This document shows, in pieces, positions 42,688 to 51,788 of a stretch of DNA of 64,000 nucleotides (the first letter of the stretch is position 1; each line of letters opens with the position of its first letter). The position numbers were made by a program, and so were the translations under genes. The stretch covers positions 248,001-312,000 of the forward strand of contig JBDXHU010000010.1 in assembly GCA_039989475.1 (NCBI GenBank), in the 5' to 3' direction. The DNA is from JBDXHU01 sp039989475. GTDB taxonomy: Bacteria; Pseudomonadota; Gammaproteobacteria; Pseudomonadales; Halieaceae. The notes beneath the pieces are model-generated. The model did no database searches and was not told the origin of the DNA. It worked only from the letters and a program-made list of their open reading frames with translations.

Positions 42688-44970
42688 CTAGTCCAGATCA
42701 TGCACCACGTTTACGTCAGCGCTGCGACCCGGGGCGTGGCAGACGGAGCACTGCTCCACCACCGCGCCTGAGTCAATCGCCGCCTGGCTGGTAGCAAAGC
42801 TGCCGCCATTATCTTCCATGTGCGCTTTGGCGACCGTGCCGTCGTGACAGCTGGCGCAGGCGTTGGTTTCCGGTGTAACCACCAGGTCGTCAGTTGGGCT
42901 CTCGTGATCGCTGCCCGTGTCGACAGTGGTGCCGAGAACGGTGCTGCTCAGTGGCAGTTCATATCCACCAGGTACGTGGCAGGCCTTGCAGTTGCTCAGG
43001 TCACCCGGGTAATGCACGTGCTCCTCGTCGTAAACGTGGGTGCTAAAGCCGCGGAAACCGACGATCTGCAAGGGGTTATCCAGTATGGCCGCAGCATGTA
43101 TGCCGTGGACCATGGTGGTGAAGTTGATGCTTTGCTCGTCTTTGCCGTCGGTGGGGGGGCTGGATGCAATCTCCCGCACCTGGCGATCCGTGTTGCGTGC
43201 ATTGTGGCAAGTGACACAGCTCTCGATGTTGTCCGAGCGGTTGTTGCCGTGCAGCACCAGGTTCTGGTGACAAGAGTTACAGTTGTCGATATCGACGATA
43301 ATACGGCGAGCATCCGCTTGTCCGTCCGCCTCATCAATGGAGTAGAAGTCGTTGGCGTTGGTCATGAAGATGCGGTCTTCCGACCCACTCTCATCTACGT
43401 CCACCGCCGGGTGCCCCTCGACCACCACGCCGCCACTACCCGTTGCAGGGATATTGGGTGCGAGGCTGCCGTCGGGAATGGCGATCGTTGATACGACATT
43501 GAAACTGCCGTCCCCGTTCGCCGTGGCGTCAGCCAGGGCATCGATGGATACCGCACTGGCATGATCAGAGTCATTGCCGGTGTTGTTGTAATCATCGGTA
43601 TTCCAGGCCACATCGACCGCCAGTCGGCTGGCACCGCCGCCCACTGTCCAGGGTGCATCGTTGAGAATATCCCAGTCGACACCGGTGTTCGGGTTGGTGA
43701 TACGGAAATCGATACTCGGGAATTCACCCGGACCGGTGTTGCTCACGCTGATAATTTCCGGCAGGTAGTTGGTGCCCTCATCCCGGATCAGCAAGGCATG
43801 ACTTTCCTCCACGCTGCCGGCTCTCTCGCCGAGGGAGTGACAACTGGCGCACTCGGAATCATCAGTCTGGCCGCCAGCATGGCTGCTGAAGTCCAGATCA
43901 TCGTGGCAACTGCCGCAGGCGGCCTGGGTCGGGAATTCGTTCCAGTTGTCACCCTGGTTGGTCAGCTGTACTTCGGAATAAAAGTCATTGGTGGTGCCAG
44001 TGCCGACGTGGCAATTCTGGCAGTTGCGAATGTCCTGTGGGTAGACGATTTCCGAGTAATCGTGGGGACTATCGCGGAAGCCGTAAATGACATAGGGCGT
44101 GCCGGCCTGCACGCTGGGCAGGTTTTCGCCGTAGTGAATCTTGTGGATCATCACTTTCATGTCCACCGTATTGCCACTATTGGCATCGGTAGTACCCGGG
44201 TTGTGGCAGGTGACACAGTATTCGACTTCGATCCGGTTGCCACCGTGTATCCCCAGCGGGTCGTGGCAGCGGTTACAGGTTTCGGTCGCCGCCACCTGGT
44301 AAGTAAAGATACCGTCGCTTTCGCCAGTAGCCGGAACCCAGTCGAAGTGCGGGTTAACCGGGTTGGCTGCGCCGTCGAACTGGATGGCAACGCGGTGGGT
44401 CAGGCTGGGATCGTAGTCCAGGTTCAGGCCCTCTGCCTTGGCCTGGGCGAGTTCATCAGCTGGCGGGTTGTTAACGTCCGTGGCGTAAGTGTACTGGTAG
44501 AAACCGTCCAGGCTATTGCTGAGTTCGCCATCGCGTTCGTAGGTGGCTTGCAGCTTGTCCTCGGTGCCCGTGCCAACCGAGCCGGCGCTCTCAATGCGGT
44601 TGACGTAGGATTGCCAGCTGCCGGTGTTATTTCCCAGGGGGCTGCCCTGCAGCTTGGCCAGTACGAAGCGTACATTGCTCAGTTCCAGGTCAATAATCGC
44701 GGTGTTGTTGCCGTCGGTGAGCTGGAAATCAACCACAGCACGCCCGTCGCTGCCGATGCTGGCGCTATTGATAAAGGCGAATATCTCCTCTGCGTCCGCA
44801 TAGCCCACCGGGCCGGGAACAATCGGGGTGGGTGGTGGCACTGAACCACCGGGAGCCGTTGGCCCCGGGTCCACACCCTCGGCGCGATCACCACCGCCGC
44901 CGCCGCCACAGGCCGCCAATAAACCAATCAATGCTGCGCTCAACCAGAGCCTTGCTTGCCGCTTCGCCAT
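42688..44970 (-). CDS. OmcA/MtrC-family outer-surface decaheme lipoprotein
   Basis: A 760-residue lipoprotein (lipobox LLAAC followed by a glycine run). It has ten CXXCH motifs in two groups of five: CNRCH, CVTCH, CQNCH, CGSCH, CASCH, then CNSCH, CVTCH, CKACH, CASCH, CSVCH. The groups are separated by about 190 residues of beta-rich sequence. That is the two-pentaheme, four-domain plan of MtrC/OmcA, the terminal reductases on the cell surface. HKIHYGENLP and HGIHAAAILDNP are the paired family motifs. The ATG at 44970 follows AGGTGA; a GTG three codons earlier is possible. It follows the porin gene by 33 bases. Confidence 0.92.
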   Translation of the reverse strand: MAKRQARLWLSAALIGLLAACGGGGGGDRAEGVDPGPTAPGGSVPPPTPIVPGPVGYADAEEIFAFINSASIGSDGRAVVDFQLTDGNNTAIIDLELSNVRFVLAKLQGSPLGNNTGSWQSYVNRIESAGSVGTGTEDKLQATYERDGELSNSLDGFYQYTYATDVNNPPADELAQAKAEGLNLDYDPSLTHRVAIQFDGAANPVNPHFDWVPATGESDGIFTYQVAATETCNRCHDPLGIHGGNRIEVEYCVTCHNPGTTDANSGNTVDMKVMIHKIHYGENLPSVQAGTPYVIYGFRDSPHDYSEIVYPQDIRNCQNCHVGTGTTNDFYSEVQLTNQGDNWNEFPTQAACGSCHDDLDFSSHAGGQTDDSECASCHSLGERAGSVEESHALLIRDEGTNYLPEIISVSNTGPGEFPSIDFRITNPNTGVDWDILNDAPWTVGGGASRLAVDVAWNTDDYNNTGNDSDHASAVSIDALADATANGDGSFNVVSTIAIPDGSLAPNIPATGSGGVVVEGHPAVDVDESGSEDRIFMTNANDFYSIDEADGQADARRIIVDIDNCNSCHQNLVLHGNNRSDNIESCVTCHNARNTDRQVREIASSPPTDGKDEQSINFTTMVHGIHAAAILDNPLQIVGFRGFSTHVYDEEHVHYPGDLSNCKACHVPGGYELPLSSTVLGTTVDTGSDHESPTDDLVVTPETNACASCHDGTVAKAHMEDNGGSFATSQAAIDSGAVVEQCSVCHAPGRSADVNVVHDLD

Positions 44971-45003
44971 GTTACTCACCTGTTACCTGCTATTCCGGCC
45001 ATA

Positions 45004-47262
45004 TTATTGCCACCGGTAGATGATTGAAGTTCCTATGTAATGGAGGTCTTCGTCCGCCTCCTTCTCTCCCAGGGTCAGCACCTTGTCGATGCTGTTCTGG
45101 GAAACGCCATTAGTGGCCCAATCTTCACTGTCGTAATTCCAGTACTGGTAGTTCAACTTGAAGGACAGGTCTTCGCGATAATGCCAGGCCCCCTCCAGGA
45201 TGAAGTGATGCTGTTGGCTGTCGTCGTCGGCCGGTAGGGGCTGGGACGACAAGCCGTCTCCGCCACCATCGGAGAAATCGTAATCTGTTTTGGCGTCGAC
45301 GTAGTTATAGTCGGCGCTGAGGCTGAGGTCATCACGGGGTGTCCACTGGGCATTGAGGCCAAGAGTCCACACTTTATCTTCCATGTCGACTTGCCAGTCG
45401 CGGGCGGGGTCGGAGGCCTGGGGTAGCGGCGGGTCGACTTCAAAGGCGTTCTTTTCGATACCGCCGCGGAAGCTGCGGCCGCTTTGCTGGGACTTGTTGT
45501 CGCCATAGCTGCCATAGGCCGCCAGCACCAGTTTGTCGCTGGCAACCCAGCTGCTGGTCAGGTTGACCTGATTCAGCTCATCGTCAGTCAGGCCCAGCTC
45601 GGTCTTGTGATAGTCATCTTCCCGGTACAGCATATTCAGCGAGACGTTCCAGGCTGTATTCGGCTGCCAGGCCAGGTCGAGCTTCATCTCAGTGCGTTCA
45701 CGGGTCGCGATATGGTATTGGCTCAACAGCGGGTGGTTGTCGTAGCGTTGATTGTCTGGGGTCAGGTTGATCCGCTCAGCATCGCGGCGGGCATAGTAGG
45801 ATTGGTCCCAGTTGTATTTATCCGCAGCGCGATCGCCGTAGAGCGCTTCCAGTCGCATGGACATATTAAAGGGCAGGGGCAGCCGGTAACGCAGGCGATA
45901 GCGGTCTTCTTCCGATTTCTCGACGGCGCTATTGTCGCGCTCGTACTCTTCGTATTCGTAGCTCAGCCGCAGGCGGCTGCGCAGGGGCAGGGGATAGCTG
46001 CCCTCGACGCCGGCCCGGTTAATGCTGTAATCGTTGGCCGTATTGTAGAGTTGGTTGAGGGGTTCGAGAGGGTTGGCATCCGCCATCACATATTGGTAAC
46101 CGTCCCGCGGCAGGTCGAAGTCGCGCTCCTCGCCGTGGAACCAGCCTTCCAGCCTGAGTTTGCTCAGGGCTGCCCAGAATTGGGGTCGCCAGAATACTCG
46201 CGTATCCAGCACCTTGGTCTCAGTTTCCCCGTCCAGGTTGCTACGCGGTAGCGGTACGGTTGCGCCGAGCAAGCTGTTGACGGTGAAATCCTCGAAGTTC
46301 TGGTCCTGTTCGGTTTTGCTGTAGCTGCCATCCACCTGTAGACGCAGGCTGGGAGAAAACAGGTAAGTGCCGGTAAGGCGTCCCTGGTAGAACTCGTTGT
46401 CCGGTGCCTGGGAGATACCACCGATGCCGGCTGGCCAGGCGATGTCTGGACCAAAGGAACTGTAAGGGTTTTGCCAGAGCAGCGAATCATCGTTGTTATC
46501 GAAGTCACTGTAGAACAGGCTGCCCACCATGCTCAATTTATTGGCCTGGTAATTGACGGCGAAATCGAACTCGGTGGAATCGTAATCAATGGACTGGGGC
46601 AATATCACCGCCTCACCGGCGGCCGCGTTGGGTGCGATGGCAGCCCCCAGGTCGTTGTTGCCTTCTCTTTCCTCATAACGGACGGAACCCTCGAAGCCCC
46701 AGCTGCTATTCAGCTGGTAGGCACCACCCAGGGTATAAATGTCACGCTCCAGTTCCTGGTCGAATCCGCGCAGGCTTGCGTCCAGGGCGGTGAATCCCGC
46801 CGTGGTCTGGGCGGAAACCCAGTCGGCCGGCAGGCTCAAGGTCTCGCCGCCGCGGAAAGGAGTGCGGCCGCTGTCGTTACCTACCTGCTTCTGGCTATCG
46901 AGCTCGAAAAACAGATTCCAGCCATCACTGCGCCACTCGGCGCGTCCCTCGCGGGTATCCAGGCCCAGGTCGGAACCGCTGAGGTTCCAGAAGCTGTTGC
47001 CTTTGGAGCCGCTCCAGTCGAGATTGCCGATCAGGGTGACCTCGTCCTCGTACAGTCCGTTGTACTTGCCGAACTGGAAATTGTCGTCTGTCACGTAGCC
47101 GACACCCACTTCCACCTGGCCGTTGTAGTCCAGTTGCCAGCGCGTCGCCAGGGGTCGGGAATCAGCTTTCTGGGCAAAAGAGGTCGGTGCGTCCAGGATG
47201 CTGGCACAGGCGGCCACCACCGCACAGGCAATCGCTGTTTTCTGGACGGCTATGTGTTTCAC
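45004..47262 (-). CDS. MtrB/PioB-family outer-membrane decaheme-associated porin
   Basis: A 752-residue protein with a signal peptide ending near PTSFAQ and a long barrel of alternating strands (RWQLDYNGQVEVGVGYVTDD, WGFEGSVRYEEREG, LSLSADYNYVDAKTDY, FKLNYQYWNYDSEDW). It ends in an aromatic-containing strand (YIGTSIIYRW). This is the sheath that holds an MtrA decaheme wire across the outer membrane. The only cysteines I find are in the signal peptide, so the mature CXXC seen in some MtrB proteins is absent. Its GTG overlaps the mtrA-like stop (GTGA), giving tight coupling. Confidence 0.9.
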   Translation of the reverse strand: MKHIAVQKTAIACAVVAACASILDAPTSFAQKADSRPLATRWQLDYNGQVEVGVGYVTDDNFQFGKYNGLYEDEVTLIGNLDWSGSKGNSFWNLSGSDLGLDTREGRAEWRSDGWNLFFELDSQKQVGNDSGRTPFRGGETLSLPADWVSAQTTAGFTALDASLRGFDQELERDIYTLGGAYQLNSSWGFEGSVRYEEREGNNDLGAAIAPNAAAGEAVILPQSIDYDSTEFDFAVNYQANKLSMVGSLFYSDFDNNDDSLLWQNPYSSFGPDIAWPAGIGGISQAPDNEFYQGRLTGTYLFSPSLRLQVDGSYSKTEQDQNFEDFTVNSLLGATVPLPRSNLDGETETKVLDTRVFWRPQFWAALSKLRLEGWFHGEERDFDLPRDGYQYVMADANPLEPLNQLYNTANDYSINRAGVEGSYPLPLRSRLRLSYEYEEYERDNSAVEKSEEDRYRLRYRLPLPFNMSMRLEALYGDRAADKYNWDQSYYARRDAERINLTPDNQRYDNHPLLSQYHIATRERTEMKLDLAWQPNTAWNVSLNMLYREDDYHKTELGLTDDELNQVNLTSSWVASDKLVLAAYGSYGDNKSQQSGRSFRGGIEKNAFEVDPPLPQASDPARDWQVDMEDKVWTLGLNAQWTPRDDLSLSADYNYVDAKTDYDFSDGGGDGLSSQPLPADDDSQQHHFILEGAWHYREDLSFKLNYQYWNYDSEDWATNGVSQNSIDKVLTLGEKEADEDLHYIGTSIIYRWQ

Positions 47263-48146
47263 CGCATCAACCTCGCGCCGCTGGGGTGGTTGGAACCGTG
47301 CACCTGGCTGTGGCAGTTGAGACAGGACTTGCCCAATACATACTGGTTGGAGCTGCCTGAGCTGGTGCTGGCGCCCTCAAATTGCTGACTGGGGTGGAAG
47401 GCTGCAGAGTGGCACTGCTGGCAGCCATAGGGTGCGCGCGCGCTCAACAGGTTGTTGTTCACCGAGCCATGGGGGGTGTGACAGTAGCTGCAATCCTCGG
47501 AGACGGGCTGGTGTTCCCAGAGATAGGGGCCGCGCTTCTCTTCGTGGCAGCTATAACAGTTGTCGTTCAGGGTCGGCTGCAGCAGTTGTGCCTGGGCGCT
47601 GCTGCCATGTGGGTTGTGGCAGTCGACGCAGGCGGTCTTGCCCTCCAGGATGGGGTGTCGCGAGGGCAGGCGCAAATCCGCTTGCTGGCGGGTATGGCAA
47701 CTGAGACAGGTATCCAGCTGCTGCTCAGCATTACTCATGGGGTCGCGGCTGGCGTGGGAGTTGTGACAGTCTGTACAGGCCACTTCTTCCTGGTCGTGTA
47801 TGCTGCCCATCCAGTACATCTGGGACTCTTTCTGGTGGCATTCCAGGCAAACGCCGTTGGCCTCGGTCGCTGCCAGTGGCCATTTCGGGCCGAAACTGAG
47901 TTCCGGTGGGTTCTTGGTGGGTCCGCGGGAGTGATCCTTGCTCTCGCCGTGGCAACTGACACAGCTGTCAGCGCCGCCCCCAGCTAGCTGGCCGTGGGGT
48001 GTTTTGAAGATCGCGTGTACGGCCTGGTCAGCAGAATCCTTGTGACACATCAGGCAAGGTGCCGCGGATTGTGCCACAGAGGCGAAAAAGGTGGCTGAAA
48101 CCAGCAACACCAGAGAGCCCATCGTCCTGTGCAGACCCTTCAACAC
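47259..48146 (-). CDS. MtrA/DmsE-family periplasmic decaheme cytochrome
   Basis: A 295-residue secreted cytochrome with a signal peptide and ten CXXCH motifs: CLMCH, CVSCH, CLECH, CTDCH, CLSCH, CVDCH, CYSCH, CSYCH, CQQCH, CLNCH. Length and heme number match MtrA/DmsE, the rod-like wire plugged into the MtrB porin. The start is uncertain: GTG at 48146, TTG at 48143 (better placed after GGGGAAGG), or ATG at 48122. It is first in the operon mtrA-mtrB-mtrC order, the reverse-related layout of Shewanella mtrCAB. Confidence 0.92.
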   Translation of the reverse strand: MLKGLHRTMGSLVLLVSATFFASVAQSAAPCLMCHKDSADQAVHAIFKTPHGQLAGGGADSCVSCHGESKDHSRGPTKNPPELSFGPKWPLAATEANGVCLECHQKESQMYWMGSIHDQEEVACTDCHNSHASRDPMSNAEQQLDTCLSCHTRQQADLRLPSRHPILEGKTACVDCHNPHGSSAQAQLLQPTLNDNCYSCHEEKRGPYLWEHQPVSEDCSYCHTPHGSVNNNLLSARAPYGCQQCHSAAFHPSQQFEGASTSSGSSNQYVLGKSCLNCHSQVHGSNHPSGARLMR

Positions 48147-48236
48147 CTTCCCCTTATTATTAGACTCAAACCCCGAACATAGCGCACATGGATTCTATGC
48201 CCACGCAGGCTAACTAGTTTTATAGTTTAAGAATGG

Positions 48237-48259
48237 TAACCCTACAAGCCCCAGGGTTA
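48237..48259. terminator. Possible hairpin between prenyltransferase and mtrA-like genes
   Basis: TAACCCT (48237-48243) pairs with AGGGTTA (48253-48259) around nine bases. The A-run lies on the right side, so T-rich termination would not suit leftward transcription. It may weakly separate the two leftward genes. Confidence 0.3.
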
Positions 48260-48272
48260 TAAAAAAACTGAC

Positions 48273-49262
48273 TTAGGCCAATAATTGGCCAAGTAACAGC
48301 CCCAACACAAATAAACTGGTGAATTTGCGGGTGTGGTCAAAGGCGAAGGCGGAAAACCAGAGCGGCCAGACATTGTCGGGGAAGTTTTCCGCGGCTTGCT
48401 GCGGTTTGGGTTCGCGATAAAGCTTGAGCAGTCGCCACAGGGCCGGCAGGTTGATGAGTACAGCCAGCAATAACCAGTGTTCCCGGCCGCTCAGCACCAG
48501 CCAGGCGCAGCCCAGGTATTGCAGGCTCAGCATCGCCATTACCCAGTAGCGTGCCTGCCGTTCGCCGAGTATAACCGGCAGTGTGCGCACGCCCTTGCTG
48601 GCATCCAGGTCGATTTTGTCGATATGTTTACCAAACAGCACGGTGGTGGGGCCCAGCGCATACAGGAGGCTCAGCCAGGTCACATCCCAGCTCCAGTGTC
48701 CGCTGATCACGTAGTAGCTGCCGCCCACCATCAGGGGGCCCCATACCAGCAGTACAGCGGGCTCGCCGAGGCCGTAGTACTTCAGGGGCCAGGTATAGAA
48801 CAGTACAAAGAAGGCGCCGGCCAGCATCAGGTCCAGGGTCAGGCCGCTGCGGTCCCAGACCAGCCACATCCCCAGCAGGACGGCGGAGCCTCCGGTGACG
48901 GCGACATAGCCCCAGAACTGCTCCAGCGTCATTAGCTTGTCCTCCAGCACGTGCACGCCGTACTGGTTGCGGTAGTAGTTGTTTTTGTCGATACCGCGAC
49001 GGGAGTCGGTGTAGTCGTTGAGCAGATTATTAGTGGCGTGGGCCAGCATCAGGCCAATGGTACAGACCAACCAGGCCGACCACTGGAAATTGCCGTCGCG
49101 GGCAGCCAGCAGTCCACCGAGGGCGGCGGACATAAAGGTCATGAACAGGACTGAAGCCCGGGTGGCGATCAGCCAGCGGGAGACCACATCAAGGTTTTGC
49201 CACTCGGCCAGTGATAGCCTGGGCATGGTATTGAGGGCCTGGGCCCAGATTCTGACATTCAT
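48273..49262 (-). CDS. UbiA-family prenyltransferase (MenA/DMK-type candidate)
   Basis: A 329-residue membrane enzyme with eight to nine hydrophobic segments. The first aspartate-rich motif is NNLLNDYTDSRRGID and the second is DKIDLDASKGVRTLPV, both needed for magnesium-prenyl diphosphate binding. UbiA-family members prenylate aromatic rings for ubiquinone, menaquinone, heme O or chlorophyll. The DSRRGID form and the C-terminal half recall MenA-like proteins more than UbiA proper, but I cannot be certain. It lies just upstream of the mtrA-mtrB-mtrC-type operon in the same direction, 126 bases away, so a dedicated quinone for electron export is a reasonable inference. Confidence 0.8.
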   Translation of the reverse strand: MNVRIWAQALNTMPRLSLAEWQNLDVVSRWLIATRASVLFMTFMSAALGGLLAARDGNFQWSAWLVCTIGLMLAHATNNLLNDYTDSRRGIDKNNYYRNQYGVHVLEDKLMTLEQFWGYVAVTGGSAVLLGMWLVWDRSGLTLDLMLAGAFFVLFYTWPLKYYGLGEPAVLLVWGPLMVGGSYYVISGHWSWDVTWLSLLYALGPTTVLFGKHIDKIDLDASKGVRTLPVILGERQARYWVMAMLSLQYLGCAWLVLSGREHWLLLAVLINLPALWRLLKLYREPKPQQAAENFPDNVWPLWFSAFAFDHTRKFTSLFVLGLLLGQLLA

Positions 49263-49339
49263 AACGACGCCCCCCGGAGAGGAGGGCCATGCATCCTGCG
49301 TTGTGTGTCGAAACCTACGTGCTGCAGGGTCGAACCGGA

Positions 49340-49741
49340 TCAGCCAGAGCGCTTGCCGGTGACCAGGTCACGGAATTTATCCAGTAGAGTCTCGTACTTG
49401 TAGTCTGTGAATTCACCGGCGTCCAGGAACATGCCGTGATCATTACAGATCTCGTACCAGATATGAGGCTGGCTGGGGTCGGAGACCTTGTGCATGCGCG
49501 TGCTGCAGTGGGGGCAGTCCACATCTTCTACCTCGTTCCAGCGCTTGCCAATCTCGGGGTCGCCGGTATCCAGGGCTTCACCCATCCAGCGCTCCTTGAG
49601 AGCTTCTGCTTCACCAACATCAAACCAGATGCCCTGGCATTCGGTGCAACGGTCTACGGTCAGGTTGCCATAGGTCACTTCGTCCATGCCATGGCGACAT
49701 TTTGGGCACTGCAGTGGGTGAACGTCCGCGTTGTATTCCAT
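49340..49741 (-). CDS. Zinc-ribbon (TFIIB-type) domain protein
   Basis: A 133-residue cytoplasmic protein. The zf-TFIIB signature is complete: Cys12, Cys15, Cys32 and Cys35 in LQCPKCRHGMDE and DRCTECQGIWFDVGEAEAL. A second set, Cys76, Cys79, Cys99 and His102 (DCPHCSTRMHK, EICNDHGMFLDAGEF), looks like a degenerate second ribbon. The ATG follows AAGGTAAC. The family is common but has no settled function. It is transcribed leftward, ahead of the prenyltransferase gene by 77 bases. Confidence 0.8.
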   Translation of the reverse strand: MEYNADVHPLQCPKCRHGMDEVTYGNLTVDRCTECQGIWFDVGEAEALKERWMGEALDTGDPEIGKRWNEVEDVDCPHCSTRMHKVSDPSQPHIWYEICNDHGMFLDAGEFTDYKYETLLDKFRDLVTGKRSG

Positions 49742-49806
49742 GAAAGTTACCTTAAGAGATGGATGGTTATTATCAATACCGAAGTGTAGCCGATAGCGGG
49801 CAAAAA

Positions 49807-49830
49807 AAAAGACCACATCTGTGGTCTTTT
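49807..49830. terminator. Intrinsic terminator
   Basis: AAAAGACCACA (49807-49817) is followed by TC and TGTGGTCTTTT (49820-49830), a perfect stem with A-run before and T-run after. It ends the leftward gene starting at 50314 and could work in both directions. Confidence 0.8.
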
Positions 49831-49846
49831 CGGTGCTCTGTATTAA

Positions 49847-50314
49847 CTAGCCGCGGGTCGGGATGTCGACGTAGACCAGTGTTTCGCGTTCAGCGCTGCT
49901 GCCGGAGTGCACGGTAACCATGGAATTGAAGGTTTCAGCCAGTTGGCGCGGCAGTACCCGGGCCACCTTGATGTCGCTGTCAGCCTCATAAACGACCTTG
50001 CACAATGTGCTGCGGCATTCGACGCGCATCAGGTCGGCACCCTGCATTGCCTCGGTGTCAAAGGCCATGGCGATGCGGGAGTAGACATCGGGATTGGCGC
50101 TGCCCCAGTCGCTCTGGAAGACTCGCTCGGCTTCACTCTCGCTTCGTTGCACACCCTGGCTCTGCTCCAGCCGGTAGGTCGCAGCCGCTTCCATTTCAGC
50201 CGGGCTCTTCACAGTAGCCATACCGACCACGGCGCTAAGGGTGATCGGCAGGGCCAGCAAGCCGACGAAGCGGGCAAAAACGGGCTTGAGCTTGTTTGCG
50301 TGTTTGTGTTCCAT
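49847..50314 (-). CDS. Hypothetical single-pass membrane protein
   Basis: A 155-residue protein from the ATG at 50314; the frame stays open upstream but without hydrophobic or family-like sequence. It has one N-terminal transmembrane segment or uncleaved signal (FVGLLALPITLSAVVGMATV) preceded by lysines, then a soluble part with paired cysteines in VECRSTLCKVVYE. Similar CRSxxC pairs occur in many unnamed gammaproteobacterial periplasmic proteins. I do not recognise a named family. It is divergent from the mechanosensitive channel gene. Confidence 0.6.
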   Translation of the reverse strand: MEHKHANKLKPVFARFVGLLALPITLSAVVGMATVKSPAEMEAAATYRLEQSQGVQRSESEAERVFQSDWGSANPDVYSRIAMAFDTEAMQGADLMRVECRSTLCKVVYEADSDIKVARVLPRQLAETFNSMVTVHSGSSAERETLVYVDIPTRG

Positions 50315-50540
50315 GGCGACTAGAGTAAGGAAAACCTTACCCACAGGCTGTTTATGAAGCCTGATTTTGTGACATGGGTCCGCAAATCGGTCCTTAAATG
50401 TGACAAGTGTCACAAAATTCCCGCTATTCGGGCTGACAGAATTCTGTCGCCGCGGCGCAATATTGACGGCATTTGCCCGCAATTCGTGGCATGGTGCGGC
50501 CCTGTGTAAGAATATTGGACCTGGAAATCGAGCAAAACCC

Positions 50541-51788
50541 ATGAATGAATTGATGGAAAACCTGCGCCAATACCACCCGCTGTTGCCGGATCTGCTGTCG
50601 GTAGCGCTGGTTTTGCTGGCTGCACTGCTGGTTTATGCCTTTGGCAAGCTCATCCTGGTAGGCGCTGCGCACCGCTTCGCGGCGCGTACCGAGCACACCT
50701 GGGATGATGCCCTGATTGAACACAGGGTGCCTGGCCGCCTGGCCCAGTTGTTGCCGGTTTTCGTTGTTTATGCCGGTGCCGACTATTTATGGCAGTTGCA
50801 GCCTGCGGCGGAGAGCCTGCTACTCAGGGCGACCAGTGCCTACATGATTATGGTAGTCACCTTTACCCTGACCGCAGTGCTGGGTGCTGCCAATTCCATC
50901 TACGAATCCTATCCCGCCTCGCGCCAGCGGCCCCTGAAGGGCTTTGTGCAGCTGCTGCAGCTGGTATTGATCATCATTGCCGGCTTGCTGGTGATAGCGG
51001 AATTGCTGGATCGCTCACCCTGGATTCTGCTGAGCGGCTTTGGCGCTATGACCGCGGTACTGCTGCTGGTTTTCAAAGATACCATCCTGTCGCTGGTTGC
51101 CAGCGTGCAGCTCACGGCACAGGACCTGGTGCGGGTCGGGGACTGGATTGAGGTACCCCAGTTTGGGGCGGACGGTGATGTTATCGACGTGGAGCTGCAC
51201 ACCATCAAGGTGCAGAACTGGGACAAGACCATTACCACTATTCCCACCCATCGCCTGATCAGTGATTCCTTCAAGAATTGGCGCGGTATGTCACAATCCG
51301 GTGGTCGACGCATCAAGCGCTCGATTGCCCTGGATGCGAGTTCAATTCGTTTTTTGTCGCAGGAGGAAGTCGACAAGTTTAAGCGTTTCGCGCTATTGCA
51401 TGATTATGTCTCCGCCAAGCAAAGCGAGTTGGGTGAGCACAATGACATCCTGGGCGCGTCAGCCGACGGGGTGAACCAGCGTCGCCTGACCAACATCGGT
51501 ACCTTTCGTGCCTACATCTATAACTATCTTAAACAGCATCCCCAGATCCACCCGCATATGACCCTGCTGGTACGACAGCTGGCGCCCGGTTCCCAGGGGG
51601 TGCCTATTGAGCTCTATTGCTTTACCACCACCACCAACTGGAATGCCTATGAGGGTATCCAGGGAGATATATTCGATCACCTGCTGGCGATCGTTCCCGA
51701 GTTTGGGTTGCTGCTTTATCAGCAACCCGCCGGCTCGGATATCGCCAGCCTGGCGCCCGTTGTTAAAGCGCCCGCGGCGGGTTTATGA
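50541..51788 (+). CDS. MscS-family mechanosensitive channel (YbdG-like)
   Basis: A 415-residue inner-membrane channel that opens under membrane tension during osmotic downshift. Five hydrophobic segments precede the pore-lining and beta domain (LLVFKDTILSLVASVQLTAQ, DLVRVGDWIEVPQFGADGDV, WDKTITTIPTHRLISDSFKN). The long C-terminal soluble region with RRIKRSIALD, LTNIGTFRAYIYNYL and ELYCFTTTTNW is that of the YbdG/MscM group, as is the length. The last eight codons overlap the first 23-bp repeat unit at 51765, which supplies the Leu and TGA. Confidence 0.9.
   Translation: MNELMENLRQYHPLLPDLLSVALVLLAALLVYAFGKLILVGAAHRFAARTEHTWDDALIEHRVPGRLAQLLPVFVVYAGADYLWQLQPAAESLLLRATSAYMIMVVTFTLTAVLGAANSIYESYPASRQRPLKGFVQLLQLVLIIIAGLLVIAELLDRSPWILLSGFGAMTAVLLLVFKDTILSLVASVQLTAQDLVRVGDWIEVPQFGADGDVIDVELHTIKVQNWDKTITTIPTHRLISDSFKNWRGMSQSGGRRIKRSIALDASSIRFLSQEEVDKFKRFALLHDYVSAKQSELGEHNDILGASADGVNQRRLTNIGTFRAYIYNYLKQHPQIHPHMTLLVRQLAPGSQGVPIELYCFTTTTNWNAYEGIQGDIFDHLLAIVPEFGLLLYQQPAGSDIASLAPVVKAPAAGL

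Noticed and set aside
43561..44844. A 427-codon plus-strand frame opposite the MtrC-type gene
   Set aside because: Antisense shadow; the minus-strand frame has ten heme motifs and a lipobox.
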